Of a stretch of DNA of 64,000 nt, positions 15,582 through 24,776 are shown piece after piece. Under the pieces are notes generated by a model that worked only from the letters and a program-made list of their open reading frames with translations, had not been told where the DNA came from and did no database searches. How positions within the stretch are numbered: the stretch's first letter is position 1; each line of letters opens with the position of its first letter. This stretch comes from Gulosibacter sp. 10 (lineage in GTDB: Bacteria > Actinomycetota > Actinomycetes > Actinomycetales > Microbacteriaceae): the NCBI RefSeq assembly GCF_900163695.1, contig NZ_FUIC01000016.1, forward strand, positions 56,692 to 120,691. Direction: 5' to 3'. A program made the position numbers and the translations under genes.

Positions 15582-17462
15582 ATGCCCACCTACACCCAGA
15601 ACACGGTCGAGCTGACAGTCGGTCAGGCCGTGGTGAAGTACCTCGCAGCCCAGTACACGAGTCGTGACGACGTGCAGCGTCGGCTTTTCGCGGGCGCCTT
15701 CGGCATCATGGGGCACGGCAACGTGGCCGGCGTCGCGCAGGGTCTCGCTCAGTTCCCGGATGCGCTGCCCTACCACCAGGTGCGCAACGAGCAGTCGATG
15801 GTGCACGCCGCCGTCGCCTTCGCGAAGGAGAGCAAGGGGCTCTCGACGTTCGCCTGCTCGTCCTCGATCGGCCCCGGCTCCACGAACATGGTGACGGGCG
15901 CCGCCACCGCTACGGTCAACCGACTCCCGGTGCTGCTGCTACCGAGTGATATCTACGTCACCCGGCGGCAGGGGCCGGTGCTGCAGCAGCTGGAGCATCC
16001 GCTGGCCGGCGACGTCTCGGTCAACGACGCCTTCCGCCCGGTCAGCCGCTATTTCGACCGCATCTCGCGGGCCGAGCAGCTGCTCACGGCGCTGCCGGAG
16101 GCCATGCGCGTGCTCACCACTCCCGGCGAGACAGGCGCCGTGACGCTCTCCCTACCGCAGGACCTGCAGTCGTTCGCCCACGAGTTCCCCGTCTCCTTCT
16201 TCGAAGAGCGGGTGTGGGACGTCGACCGCGCGCCGGCCGCGGAGCGCGCGATCCATGAGGCGGTCGAGCTCATCGGCGCTGCGCGGCGTCCGCTCGTCGT
16301 GGCGGGTGGCGGACTCCGCTATTCGGAAGCGGAGCAGGCGCTCCACGACTTCGTGCACCGCCTCGGCATCCCGGTGGTCGAGACCTTCGCGGGTCGGGGC
16401 TCCGCGCTGGTGGAGGACGACCTCGCCCTCGGCGGTTTGGGCGCCACCGGCAACGTCGCGGCCGGACGGATCGCCGCCGAGGCTGATCTCGTGATCTGCA
16501 TCGGCACGCGGCTGAATGATTTCATCACCGGTTCGCACACGGCCTTCCGCAACCCGGACGTGAAGTTCATCAACGTCAACGTCTCCCGCTACGACGCGCT
16601 CAAGAACGGCGGCGTCCCGGTGGTGGGCGATGCCCGGGTCGTACTCGAGCACCTCGGCGAGGTGGTGGCGGAGTGCGGGCGCACCTCCGAGGCCTACCGA
16701 CAGGAGGTCGCCGAGGTGCGGCGCGCCTGGCTCGCGGAGCGCGAGGCGGTATTCGCGCCGAGCGGCGTCCCCGTTCCCCCGCAGGCGGAGGTGGTGGGCG
16801 CGATGCTGCGGCATGCGCGGCGCGGCGATCTCGTGATCGCTGCGGCCGGCGGTGCGCCGGGCGATCTGCAGCGCGGCTGGGATGCGACTGAGGGGCGTGA
16901 CTGCCATCTCGAGTGGGGCACCTCGTGCATGGGCTACGAGATCCCCGCGGGCATCGGGGCCCGGTTCGCGCGTCCGGAGGGGCGCATTTCGGTGTTCATC
17001 GGCGACGGCACGTTCATGATGCTGCCCTCCGAGATCGTCACCGCCGTGCAGGAGGGGATCGACCTCACGATCGTGCTCTCGGAGAACCACGGCTTCCAGT
17101 GCATCCGCGATCTGCAGCTGGCCACCACCGGATACGACTTCGGCAACGAGTTCCGCGTCCGCGAGGGCGAGGCGCTCACGGGCGAGTACCTTGGCCTGGA
17201 CCTGGGCAAGGTCGCCGAGGGACTCGGTGCGAAGGTGCATCGAGCCGCCGACGCCGGCGAGCTGGAGCGGCTGCTCGACGAGACCCGCGACGCGGCGGGG
17301 GTGACGCTGCTGCTCATCGAGACCGATCGCCGCCGCACGCTGCCCGACGCCGATGTCTGGAACGAGGTCGTGCCGCCCGAGGTGGCGAGCGTGGGCACGG
17401 GCGAGGCGCTGCATCGCGAGTACCGGGAGGTCCGGGACGAGCGGCAGATGTTCTATTACTGA
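15582..17462 (+). CDS. iolD: 3D-(3,5/4)-trihydroxycyclohexane-1,2-dione acylhydrolase-like ThDP enzyme
   Basis: A 626-residue thiamine-diphosphate enzyme of the IolD family, which opens the six-membered ring of the diketo-cyclitol in inositol breakdown. Catalytic Glu70 lies in HQVRNEQSMVHAA; the ThDP/Mg motif starts at GDG (residues 474-476) and ends in SENHGF. IolD-specific segments are GIMGHGNVAGVAQGL (residues 41-55), QDLQSFAHEFPVSFF and GTRLNDFITGSH. The length matches IolD (about 630-640). ATG 15582 follows AAGGAAG. Canonical iol partners iolB, iolC and iolJ are absent from the window, so the substrate could be a different cyclic diketone. Confidence 0.88.
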   Translation: MPTYTQNTVELTVGQAVVKYLAAQYTSRDDVQRRLFAGAFGIMGHGNVAGVAQGLAQFPDALPYHQVRNEQSMVHAAVAFAKESKGLSTFACSSSIGPGSTNMVTGAATATVNRLPVLLLPSDIYVTRRQGPVLQQLEHPLAGDVSVNDAFRPVSRYFDRISRAEQLLTALPEAMRVLTTPGETGAVTLSLPQDLQSFAHEFPVSFFEERVWDVDRAPAAERAIHEAVELIGAARRPLVVAGGGLRYSEAEQALHDFVHRLGIPVVETFAGRGSALVEDDLALGGLGATGNVAAGRIAAEADLVICIGTRLNDFITGSHTAFRNPDVKFINVNVSRYDALKNGGVPVVGDARVVLEHLGEVVAECGRTSEAYRQEVAEVRRAWLAEREAVFAPSGVPVPPQAEVVGAMLRHARRGDLVIAAAGGAPGDLQRGWDATEGRDCHLEWGTSCMGYEIPAGIGARFARPEGRISVFIGDGTFMMLPSEIVTAVQEGIDLTIVLSENHGFQCIRDLQLATTGYDFGNEFRVREGEALTGEYLGLDLGKVAEGLGAKVHRAADAGELERLLDETRDAAGVTLLLIETDRRRTLPDADVWNEVVPPEVASVGTGEALHREYREVRDERQMFYY

Positions 17463-17571
17463 CCGGAATCGCGCCGATGGCGGGATTCGCAGCACGGGCT
17501 CCGAAGGCGGGGCCCACGACACGACGATTCGCAGGAAAACAGATTCGCGGTACGCGAGAAGGAGTGGAGCA

Positions 17572-18333
17572 ATGGGATACGTAGTAGTAGTAGGGGGAGC
17601 CGGAGGCATCGGCAGCGTGACGGTTCGACGGCTGCTCGCCGACGGACATGGCGCGGCTGTCATCGACGCGGCGCCGGTGGAGGCGGCGGACGAGCGGCTC
17701 GACCCGATCCGTCGGGAGTACGGCGAGGTGCCCTACGTGCGGGCGGACATCACGTCGCAGCAGTCGGTCGAGGAGGCATTCGACGCCATCCCGTCGTTCG
17801 ACCGCGTAGTGGTGTCGGCGGCGATCGTGCAGGAGGAGCCGTTTCTCGAGGTCTCGCACGACGTCTTCCGCAAGCATCTGGACATCAATGTCTATGGGTC
17901 GTTCAATGTCGGCCAGGCCGCTGCGAAGCGGTTCCGAAGGGATGGTACGGAAGGCCGGATGGTGTTCTTCTCCTCCTGGGTGCAGGACTACCCGTGGCCG
18001 GACATCACCTCGTACAGTGTGAGCAAGGCCGGGGTGAAGCAGCTCGTGAAGATGATGGCGCGGGAACTCGCTCCGCTCAAGATCCGGGTGAATGCGATCG
18101 CGCCGGGCATCGTGGATTCGGGCATGGCCCGGTATTCGCTCGATCACGATCCGAAGTACGCGGCCCGGGTGAACGGGCGCATCCCGCTCGACGAGCTGCA
18201 GCAGCCGGAGGACATCGCGGCAGGGGTGTCGTACCTGCTCTCGGAGGATGCCCAGGCGGTCACGGGCACGACGCTCCTCGTCGACGGGGGGCTCTCGCTG
18301 TTCAAGTTCGACGCCCCCGGGGCCGAGGAATGA
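17572..18333 (+). CDS. SDR family NAD(P)-dependent oxidoreductase
   Basis: A 253-residue classical short-chain dehydrogenase. The cofactor motif is GGAGGIG (residues 8-14), the catalytic triad is around Ser134/135, Tyr148 and Lys152 (YSVSK), and the C-terminal TGTTLLVDGG is the usual SDR ending. Residue Asp32 after the second strand suggests NAD over NADP. ATG at 17572 is preferred: AGAAGGAG stands 8 bases upstream and the Rossmann motif begins at once. A 109-base gap separates it from iolD. Its stop overlaps the aldolase start (ATGA), so the two are translationally coupled and may act in sequence. Confidence 0.9.
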   Translation: MGYVVVVGGAGGIGSVTVRRLLADGHGAAVIDAAPVEAADERLDPIRREYGEVPYVRADITSQQSVEEAFDAIPSFDRVVVSAAIVQEEPFLEVSHDVFRKHLDINVYGSFNVGQAAAKRFRRDGTEGRMVFFSSWVQDYPWPDITSYSVSKAGVKQLVKMMARELAPLKIRVNAIAPGIVDSGMARYSLDHDPKYAARVNGRIPLDELQQPEDIAAGVSYLLSEDAQAVTGTTLLVDGGLSLFKFDAPGAEE

Positions 18334-19085
18334 CGGGGAATCCATTCGCCTCGAGCCGGGGCGGGCCTCCGGGCGCCGGGGTCTTCGTCAACACGGGGAG
18401 CCCGGTCAACGCGGAGATATGCGTGCGTGCGGGCTTCTCGTGGGTGATGGTGGACCTCGAGCACGGGATCGGCGACGAGGGCTCGCTGGTGCCGATGCTG
18501 TGGGCGACTCGAGCCGCGGGCGGTTACGCGCTGGTGCGCGTCGCCTCGCACGATCCCGCTCGGATCGCCCGCGTGCTCGACCTCGGGGCCGATGCGATCA
18601 TGCTGCCCTCGGTGGATACCGCCGAGCAGGCTCGGCGCATCGTGGCGGCCGCGACCTGGCCGCCGCACGGGGAGCGCGGCGTGAGCCTGCAGAGCCGGGC
18701 GGGCGACTACGGCTCGCTGAGCCACGCGGAAGTCTCGAACCAGGACCGGCGCCCCTACGTGGTCGTGCAGATCGAGACGCCGGAAGGGCTTCGCAATGTG
18801 CGCGAGATCGCCGCGGTGGACGGCGTCTCGGCGCTCTTCCTCGGCCCCACCGACCTCACGCACAGCATGGGGATCCCGGGGCGGTTCGACGTGCCGGAGT
18901 TCCGCGAGGCGGTGGCGGCGGTCGCGAAATCTGCTGCGGAGGCGGGAAAGACCGCGGCGGTGCTCGCCGCGGATGCGGTGGCCGCCGAGCGGTATCGCGA
19001 GGACGGCTATTCCCTGATCGCGATCGGCTCGGACGGCGGCTATCTCAAAGCAAAGGCTCAATCGGTGCTCGCCGACGTCGGCTGA
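18330..19085 (+). CDS. HpcH/HpaI family class II aldolase
   Basis: A 251-residue metal-dependent pyruvate-type aldolase. Key residues fall at the same numbers as in HpaI: catalytic base His45 (VDLEHG), Arg70 for the pyruvate carboxylate, and metal ligands Glu149 (QIETPEG) and Asp175 (LGPTDLTHSMG). The family splits 4-hydroxy-2-keto acids into pyruvate (or a hydroxypyruvate-like acid) and an aldehyde. Here it would replace the IolJ-type aldolase of the standard inositol pathway and need no phosphorylated substrate. It overlaps the SDR stop by 4 bases; the aldehyde dehydrogenase follows 31 bases later, a sensible consumer of the aldehyde product. Confidence 0.9.
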   Translation: MTGNPFASSRGGPPGAGVFVNTGSPVNAEICVRAGFSWVMVDLEHGIGDEGSLVPMLWATRAAGGYALVRVASHDPARIARVLDLGADAIMLPSVDTAEQARRIVAAATWPPHGERGVSLQSRAGDYGSLSHAEVSNQDRRPYVVVQIETPEGLRNVREIAAVDGVSALFLGPTDLTHSMGIPGRFDVPEFREAVAAVAKSAAEAGKTAAVLAADAVAAERYREDGYSLIAIGSDGGYLKAKAQSVLADVG

Positions 19086-19116
19086 CGCGGCGGCGAACCG
19101 GAAACGGAGAAGAATC

Positions 19117-20538
19117 ATGAAGATGCACATCGCCGGAAACTGGACGGATGGGCCTGCGGCGCAGCAGGTGATCAACCCGTTCGACGGCTCCGTGATCGAC
19201 GAGGTGCCGGCCGCGGACGCGGATGCGGTGGACCGGGCCATCGCCGCGGCCTACCGAGCCTCGGAGCGCGCCCGGTCGGCGCCCGCGGCGGAGCGCCAGG
19301 CGCTCATGAACAGGGCGGGCGCACTCGCCGACGAGCGGGTGCCGGAGCTCGCCGAGACGATCGCCCGGGAATGCGGCAAGACGCTTCGCGAGGCGACCGT
19401 GGAGGCGTCCCGGGCAGGCGACCTCATCCGCCTCGCCGGCCACGAGGGTGCGCAGCTCTACGGCACCGGCCTGCCGCTCGACGCGCATCCCGGCGCCGGC
19501 ACGCAGCGGCTGGGCTTCACGCTGCGCGAGCCCTGCGGGGTGGTGGCGGCGATCACGCCGTTCAACTTCCCGCTGCTGCTGGTGCTGCACAAGATCGCAC
19601 CGGCGCTGGGCGCCGGCAACGCGGTCATCCTCAAACCCGCCTCGCACACGCCGCTCACGGCGTTGCAGCTCACGGAGATCTTCCTCGACGCCGGTTTCGA
19701 TCCCGAGCTCGTGTCCTGCATCACCGGGTCGGGAGGGGTGATCGGCGACGCGCTCTCGGCGGATGAGCGGGTGCGCAAGATCAGCTTCACCGGCAGCACG
19801 GAGGTGGGCAATCGCATCACGCAGCGGGCGGGGGTGAAGAAGCTGTCGCTCGAGCTCGGGGCGAGCTGCCCGACGGTGGTGCTCGATGACGCCGATGTGG
19901 AGAAGGCGGCGAGCGCGATCGCGGCGGGCGGCTACGCCAATGCCGGCCAGGTCTGCATCTCGGTGCAGCGGGCGATCGTGCAGGAGGGCGTCTACGGCGA
20001 CTTCCTCGATGCGCTCAGCGCCAAGGTCCGCGACCTGCGCACGGGCGATCCGTTCGCGGAATCCACCGATGTGGGGCCGCTCGTGAGCGAGCGCGAGGCG
20101 GAGCGCGTCGAGCGCAGCATCCGGGCGTCCGTGGAGCGCGGCTCGGAGCTCCTGCTGGGAGGGGAGCGCAGCGGTGCGCTGCTGCAGCCGGCGATAGTCG
20201 CGAATGTCGACGTGCACGATCCGCTCAGTCAGGAGGAGCTGTTCGGCCCCGCGGTGGCGGTCACGAAGGTGGCGAGTGTGGACGAGGCGATCGCCGCCGC
20301 CAACGGCACCAGGTACGGGCTCGGTGCCGGAGTCTTCACGGGGAACCTCGGCAGCAGCATTCGCTTCATCCGCGAGGTGCGCGCGGGGGTGGTCCACGCG
20401 AACTGGACTCCGCTGTGGCGGGCCGATTTGATGCCGTACGGCGGCATGAAGGCGAGCGGTATCGGCAAGGAAGGCATCCGCTCGTCGGTGAGCGAGATGA
20501 CGGAAGAGAAGACGGTTGTCCTGCACGGCGATGTGTAG
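19117..20538 (+). CDS. NAD(P)-dependent aldehyde dehydrogenase
   Basis: A 473-residue aldehyde dehydrogenase of the ALDH superfamily. The general base Glu246 (LELGASCP) and nucleophile Cys280 (NAGQVC) are 34 residues apart, as in the whole family; ITPFNFPLLL and FTGSTEVG line the cofactor site. The overall look is of the lactaldehyde, glycolaldehyde and non-phosphorylating GAPDH group (short, HxxAPALGAGNAVILKPAS, MPYGGMKASGIGKEG). It would oxidise the aldehyde released by the HpcH/HpaI aldolase to a carboxylic acid. It is not IolA-like. The Shine-Dalgarno is GGAGAAG before ATG 19117. Confidence 0.92.
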   Translation: MKMHIAGNWTDGPAAQQVINPFDGSVIDEVPAADADAVDRAIAAAYRASERARSAPAAERQALMNRAGALADERVPELAETIARECGKTLREATVEASRAGDLIRLAGHEGAQLYGTGLPLDAHPGAGTQRLGFTLREPCGVVAAITPFNFPLLLVLHKIAPALGAGNAVILKPASHTPLTALQLTEIFLDAGFDPELVSCITGSGGVIGDALSADERVRKISFTGSTEVGNRITQRAGVKKLSLELGASCPTVVLDDADVEKAASAIAAGGYANAGQVCISVQRAIVQEGVYGDFLDALSAKVRDLRTGDPFAESTDVGPLVSEREAERVERSIRASVERGSELLLGGERSGALLQPAIVANVDVHDPLSQEELFGPAVAVTKVASVDEAIAAANGTRYGLGAGVFTGNLGSSIRFIREVRAGVVHANWTPLWRADLMPYGGMKASGIGKEGIRSSVSEMTEEKTVVLHGDV

Positions 20539-20559
20539 GACGAGACGAAGGAGAAGACG

Positions 20560-21363
20560 ATGACGGAGAACACGCTGCCCGGACGTCGGGTACTGATCAC
20601 GGGCGGATCGGGCGGGCTGGCGGTGCCGACCGCGGAGCTGCTGCTGCGCGAGGGTGCGGTCGTGACGTTGTTCGCGAGGAATGAGGAGAAGCTGGCCAAG
20701 GCGCGGGCGGAGCTCGAGCCGGTCGCTGCGGGCAACCTCCGGGTGTTCGCGGGCGACACGACCGAGGAGGACGACGTTCGCAGGGCAGTGGAGTTCGCGG
20801 CCGATGGCGCGGCGCTCGACGGCCTCGTGACGTGCGCCGGGATGAGCCAGCAGGTCCCGATCACGGAGGTGGGGTTCGAGGAGTGGCGCAAGGTCGTCGA
20901 CCTGAACCTGTTCGGCAGCTTCCTCGCGATCCGCGAGGCGGCGAAGGCGATGTGCCGGCAGCGCTCGGGCACCATCGTGGCCTTTTCGTCGATCGCGGCG
21001 GCGGTGACGCACCGCTACGTGTCGGCGTACTCGGTGAGCAAGGAGGCCGTGGACTCGCTCGTGAAGAACGCCGCGGACGAGCTCGGGCCATGGGGGATTC
21101 GGGTGAATTCGGTCCGCCCCGGCGTGATCCTGACCGAGATGTCGGAGGACCTCGTCGCCGACGAGGAGCTGGCGGGCGACTATGTCGAGCAGACGCCGCT
21201 GGGACGCTTCGGCGAGCCGGCCGAGGTGGCTTCGGTGGTGCGGTTCCTGCTCAGCGATGAGTCGTCCTGGGTCACGGGCACGACGATCAGCGTGGACGGG
21301 GGCCAGCACCTGCGCCGCGGACCGAACCTGACCGGCTATCTGGGGATCGAACTGCCGGGGTAG
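20560..21363 (+). CDS. SDR family oxidoreductase
   Basis: A 267-residue classical short-chain dehydrogenase, last gene of the catabolic cluster. The glycine motif reads TGGSGGLA (residues 14-21) where TGxxxGxG is usual, so the last Gly is Ala20-21 shifted. Asn-Ala-Gly is CAG here (VTCAGMSQQ). Catalytic Ser143/144, Tyr157 and Lys161 (YSVSK) are intact, and TGTTISVDGG closes the fold. Arg40 after the second strand suggests NADP(H). AAGGAG stands before ATG 20560; the gap to the aldehyde dehydrogenase is 21 bases. Confidence 0.9.
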   Translation: MTENTLPGRRVLITGGSGGLAVPTAELLLREGAVVTLFARNEEKLAKARAELEPVAAGNLRVFAGDTTEEDDVRRAVEFAADGAALDGLVTCAGMSQQVPITEVGFEEWRKVVDLNLFGSFLAIREAAKAMCRQRSGTIVAFSSIAAAVTHRYVSAYSVSKEAVDSLVKNAADELGPWGIRVNSVRPGVILTEMSEDLVADEELAGDYVEQTPLGRFGEPAEVASVVRFLLSDESSWVTGTTISVDGGQHLRRGPNLTGYLGIELPG

Positions 21364-21376
21364 GGGCTGGTAGGGG

Positions 21377-21419
21377 GCACGCCGCCGATCTCGACTTGGG
21401 AGCCGGGTTGGCGGCGTGG
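21377..21419 (+). terminator. Weak hairpin after the catabolic cluster
   Basis: CACGCCGCC (21378-21386) pairs with GGCGGCGTG (21410-21418) around a 23-base loop. No U run follows. It lies 14 bases past the last stop and is the only terminator-like structure there. Confidence 0.3.
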
Positions 21420-21566
21420 TGCATTCGGCACCGGGAAACGTGATGCTCGTGTCTTCGCCCAGCATTGATCGGTGCGAAAAAGCCGGTACCGTCTTGTGAG
21501 TTGGGTGGGAACGGACCGGGTTGTGCGTTTTCCTGCCCTCACCTGGGCTCGAAACCCTTGTGAAAG

Positions 21567-23696
21567 ATGAACGCTCGCCCGATGACCTCCGTAGAACAGC
21601 GCCGAAGCAGTCGTAGGCAGGGCCGGCAGAAACTCGGACAAGGACTGCCCGAACGCCGGTTCCGCCCCGAGCTGCACGGCGTACGAGGACTGGCGATTCT
21701 CGGGGTGGTGCTGTTCCACTTGTTCGGCGCCGGGCGGATCTCGGGCGGCATCGATATCTTCCTGGCGATCTCGGGTTACCTGTTCTCCGCGATGCTGCTG
21801 CGCGAGGCAGTGGCGACAGACGGCCGGATCGCCATGGGCCGGTATCTCGGGCGCCTCGCGAAGCGCATTCTCGCGCCGGCGGCGATCGTGGTCGTGGCGA
21901 CTCTGGCGATCGGGCTGCTCGTCTCACCCGTCACGAGCCACACGCAACTATGGGCGGAAGCACGTGCATCGCTGCTGTACTTCGAGAACTTCGAGCTGAT
22001 CAACTCGCAGCTGGCGTACGGAGCGGCCGGCCCGGAGACCTCGCCGTTCCAGCACTTCTGGTCGCTCTCGGTGCAGGGCCAGTTCTATCTGGTGTGACCG
22101 ATCGTGACCGTCATCGCCGTATGGCTCGCGAAGCGCCTCAAGCAGCCCGCCGTACGAGTCATGGCCGTGCTCATCGGGATCGTGCTCATCGGCTCCTTCG
22201 GGTACGCGTTCTACGTCGGCGGCTTCAACCAGGACGAGGCCTACCTGACGTCTGCGACGCGCGCGTGGGAGCTCGCGTTCGGCGGTCTTCTCGGCCTCCT
22301 GGGCGCAGGACTGGCGCTGCCCGGATGGATGCGCATTCCGGCAGGCTGGATCGGCGTCGGCCTGATCGTGTCGTCAGGTTTTGTGCTTGACGGGGCACAG
22401 CTCTTCCCAGGACCGTGGGCGCTGTGGCCGCTACTCGGTTTGACGCTCGTGCTCGCGTCGGCAGGCCCCGGCGGCGCTGCCAGCGATTCACGGGCAACCG
22501 CAGCGCGTTTCATGTCGAACCGAGCCTTTGCGTGGATCGGCGACCACGCATACGGACTATATCTCTGGCATTGGCCGCTGTTGATCTTCTACCTGGAAAT
22601 CCGTGCTCGCGAGGCGGTCGGCATCCGCGGAGCCGCCTTGATATTCGCGGTCTCCCTGGTGCTGGCCATCGCCATGCGTCGGTTCGTCGAGCTGCCGCTG
22701 CAGACCTGGTCCCGTCCGAAGTCGAATGCATCGGCTCCGGCACGGAACAGAGTCGCCCTTGCATCAGCCATGGTCGTGCTGCTGATCGGAGGTGTGGCAT
22801 CAACCACGGTGATTCACATCAAGGACCAGGAGCCTGCCGCGGTATTCGAGGATTGGGATTGGGAAACTTACCCGGGCGCTCTCGCGGTTGACGGAGAGCC
22901 GGTTCCGGACGCTGCCGCAGTTCCAAGCCTCGATGCCCTGTCGGGGATGCGCCCCGACTACTACGGGTGGGATTGTCGCCAGCCGGGAAATGATAATCCG
23001 GGAACTGAGCAAGTACGTATTTGTGAGGATCCTGACGCACCGGAAGAGCCGTCGGCTACTGTAGTCCTGGCGGGTGGGTCGCACGCGGGACAATGGCATC
23101 ATGCGTTCCGCGCGCTTACCGCCGAGTACGGGTGGAAATTGAAAATCGCGGACCGAGGGTCTTGCTTCTTTCATGTTTCGGATGGTCCGGAAGTGGCGAA
23201 ATGCATGGAATGGCAAGGGGACTTTATAGATTGGGTTGATTCGGAGGGAGTCGACCTCGTGGTCACTCCCGGGTCGAGGATCTCCCCGGAGGATGCTACG
23301 GAGTACATTGCGGAGGGTGCGGTCGGCCGTTGGACGGCGATTCGCGCGGCTGGGGCAGAAATTTTGTTGATCAGAGGCACCCCGCCATCAACCTTCAGCG
23401 CAGCTGACTGTCTTGCCTCTGATAATTCTCCGGAGACGTGCGGTCCGCTGGTCGGAGAGATTTCCAGTCTGAGTCCGCTTGAAGACCTGGACTTGCCCGA
23501 AGAAGTCTCGGTAATTGATGTGCTGCCACATGTCTGCCCCGCAGCGTTCGAAGAGGATGGGGAGCGGTGCTCCGCAGTCGTGGGAAACGTAGTCGTATGG
23601 TACGACGCGTCGCATATGACGCCCGTCTACGTCGAAACGCTCACGCCGGTTCTTGAAGTGCATCTTCGTGATGAGGTCCCTTGGCTGTTCGAGTGA
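21567..23696 (+). pseudogene. Acyltransferase-3/SGNH O-acetyltransferase interrupted by an in-frame TGA
   Basis: Read through one stop codon, this is a 709-codon OafA/OatA-type protein: a multi-helix acyltransferase-3 domain (from RPELHGVRGLAILGVVLFH, about residues 30-400) and an extracellular SGNH domain with GGSHAGQ (Ser505) and the late DASHMTP Asp/His pair. Such proteins move acetyl groups across the membrane onto surface polysaccharide. Codon 177 (22095-22097) is TGA in the context FSLSVQGQFYLV-stop-PIVTVIAVW, where the family has Trp (TGG) in FYLVWP. The frame before and after is otherwise intact and in phase, so this is a single-base nonsense change, recent or a sequencing error. A GTG at 22104 could allow a truncated second product. 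No Shine-Dalgarno is strong; ATG 21567 is chosen. Confidence 0.8.
22095..22097 (+). other. In-frame TGA replacing a conserved Trp codon
   Basis: The stop lies inside the acyltransferase-3 domain. Downstream codons continue in the same frame with normal family sequence for 532 residues. Selenocysteine is unlikely because the family residue here is Trp and no hairpin characteristic of a SECIS is evident just after it. Confidence 0.85.
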
Positions 23697-23831
23697 GAGC
23701 GCTGGGTGGCGGGTGCTTTCATCGCCAGTTGGCGCCAGCGCAGGACGTGTGAAGCATTGGTCGCTGCAGCTGAAGGGGGCCATGGTTGAGGAGCGGAGCG
23801 GTCGCCGGTCCTGAGACGGCGACGATGTAGG

Positions 23832-23837
23832 TACACT
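23832..23837 (+). promoter_or_regulatory. Candidate -10 element of a leaderless transcript
   Basis: TACACT ends 6 bases before the ATG at 23844, and no Shine-Dalgarno is present. This is the standard geometry of actinobacterial leaderless promoters. No -35 is recognised. Confidence 0.4.
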
Positions 23838-23843
23838 TATCCA

Positions 23844-24776
23844 ATGCGTAGGGTCAGGGATTGCGAGCGCTGGGGCCCGGCGAAGACGTACGGCAGCGTT
23901 GCCGACTTCCTTGCCGCCCGCCCCGCTGCCGGGCTGAACTCGGTCGAAGTCGGCGGGCGGTATTTGGACGTTCTCGTAGAGGATCGAAAGTCTCCGGTCA
24001 CTATTGTTGCGTTCCACAGTGCGCTCACGAAATCAGTCAAGGCGATGCCTGCCTTCAGCGGCAGGCAGGTCGCCGCTGCGGCAGGAGTGAATCTGGTTGC
24101 AGTCTCGGATCCGACTATTGAGATGGGTGATATCGACCTCGCCTGGTTTTTTGGAAACCGCGACACCGGCCCCCTGGTCGAGGTGTTCGCGCCTCTTATC
24201 AAGCATGCGGCACGCTCTCTCCGGTCTCGGCGGATAATACTTTTCGGGTCATCGGGTGGTGGCTATGCTGCGATCAATTTTGGGAGTCAGTTTCCGGGGG
24301 CGATCGTCTTGGCGCTGAATCCAAGGCTTGACCTTGCGGGCCCGCCGTTGCCGAATTTTGATCCATATTTTGAGATCGGTCACGGATCGCTCGATGATAG
24401 TTCGCGTCACGTTATTTTTGACAAGTTTATTTCGCCAAGCATGCGGCAAAAGTATGCAAGTGGCTTGCCTTTCCATCTTTGCATTTTTCAAAACACGGGT
24501 GATCACTACTTCAAAAAACAATTCGAGCCGTTCGTGGAGGGGCTTGCTGGGGATGATTGGCTGCACGTGCGTACCGAATACACCGGAAAGGGTCATGGTG
24601 CGGTGCCCAAGCAGGTCCTGAGTGAAATGATTTCCGGGTTGACGCGACCGGGTGCGGTGCGCGATTCTATAAGGGCAGCTGGATTTGTCACTCCGGAGGG
24701 CGGGCATGCAGTGTCGGCGGGGTCCAGGATTCAAAGGTTCGGTCATTCGCTGAAGAGACTGTTTATTTCTTATTGA
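23844..24776 (+). CDS. Alpha/beta-hydrolase-like protein of the polysaccharide locus
   Basis: A 310-residue protein without a precise family assignment. It has the alpha/beta-hydrolase nucleophile elbow GSSGGG (Ser137 as nucleophile) after strand IILF, and GKGHGAVP near residue 252 offers the catalytic His. No signal peptide is seen, so it is probably cytoplasmic. Hydrolases with this GxSGGGY layout recur in capsule and exopolysaccharide clusters, where they may act on acyl groups or carry out acyl transfer. The coding sequence is clearly richer in A+T than most of the window, with rare codons such as TTT, ATA and AAT, which suggests acquisition from another source. A leaderless promoter (23832) precedes it. 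Confidence 0.65.
   Translation: MRRVRDCERWGPAKTYGSVADFLAARPAAGLNSVEVGGRYLDVLVEDRKSPVTIVAFHSALTKSVKAMPAFSGRQVAAAAGVNLVAVSDPTIEMGDIDLAWFFGNRDTGPLVEVFAPLIKHAARSLRSRRIILFGSSGGGYAAINFGSQFPGAIVLALNPRLDLAGPPLPNFDPYFEIGHGSLDDSSRHVIFDKFISPSMRQKYASGLPFHLCIFQNTGDHYFKKQFEPFVEGLAGDDWLHVRTEYTGKGHGAVPKQVLSEMISGLTRPGAVRDSIRAAGFVTPEGGHAVSAGSRIQRFGHSLKRLFISY

Noticed and set aside
9350..21370. Standard myo-inositol (iol) operon
   Set aside because: Only the IolD-like gene and general relatives of IolG/IolE are present; IolB, IolC, IolJ and IolA-type proteins are missing.
22095..22097. Selenocysteine insertion at the TGA of the acyltransferase
   Set aside because: The family has Trp at this position, no SECIS-like hairpin was recognised right after the codon, and no sel genes are in the window. 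A nonsense mutation or sequencing error is simpler.
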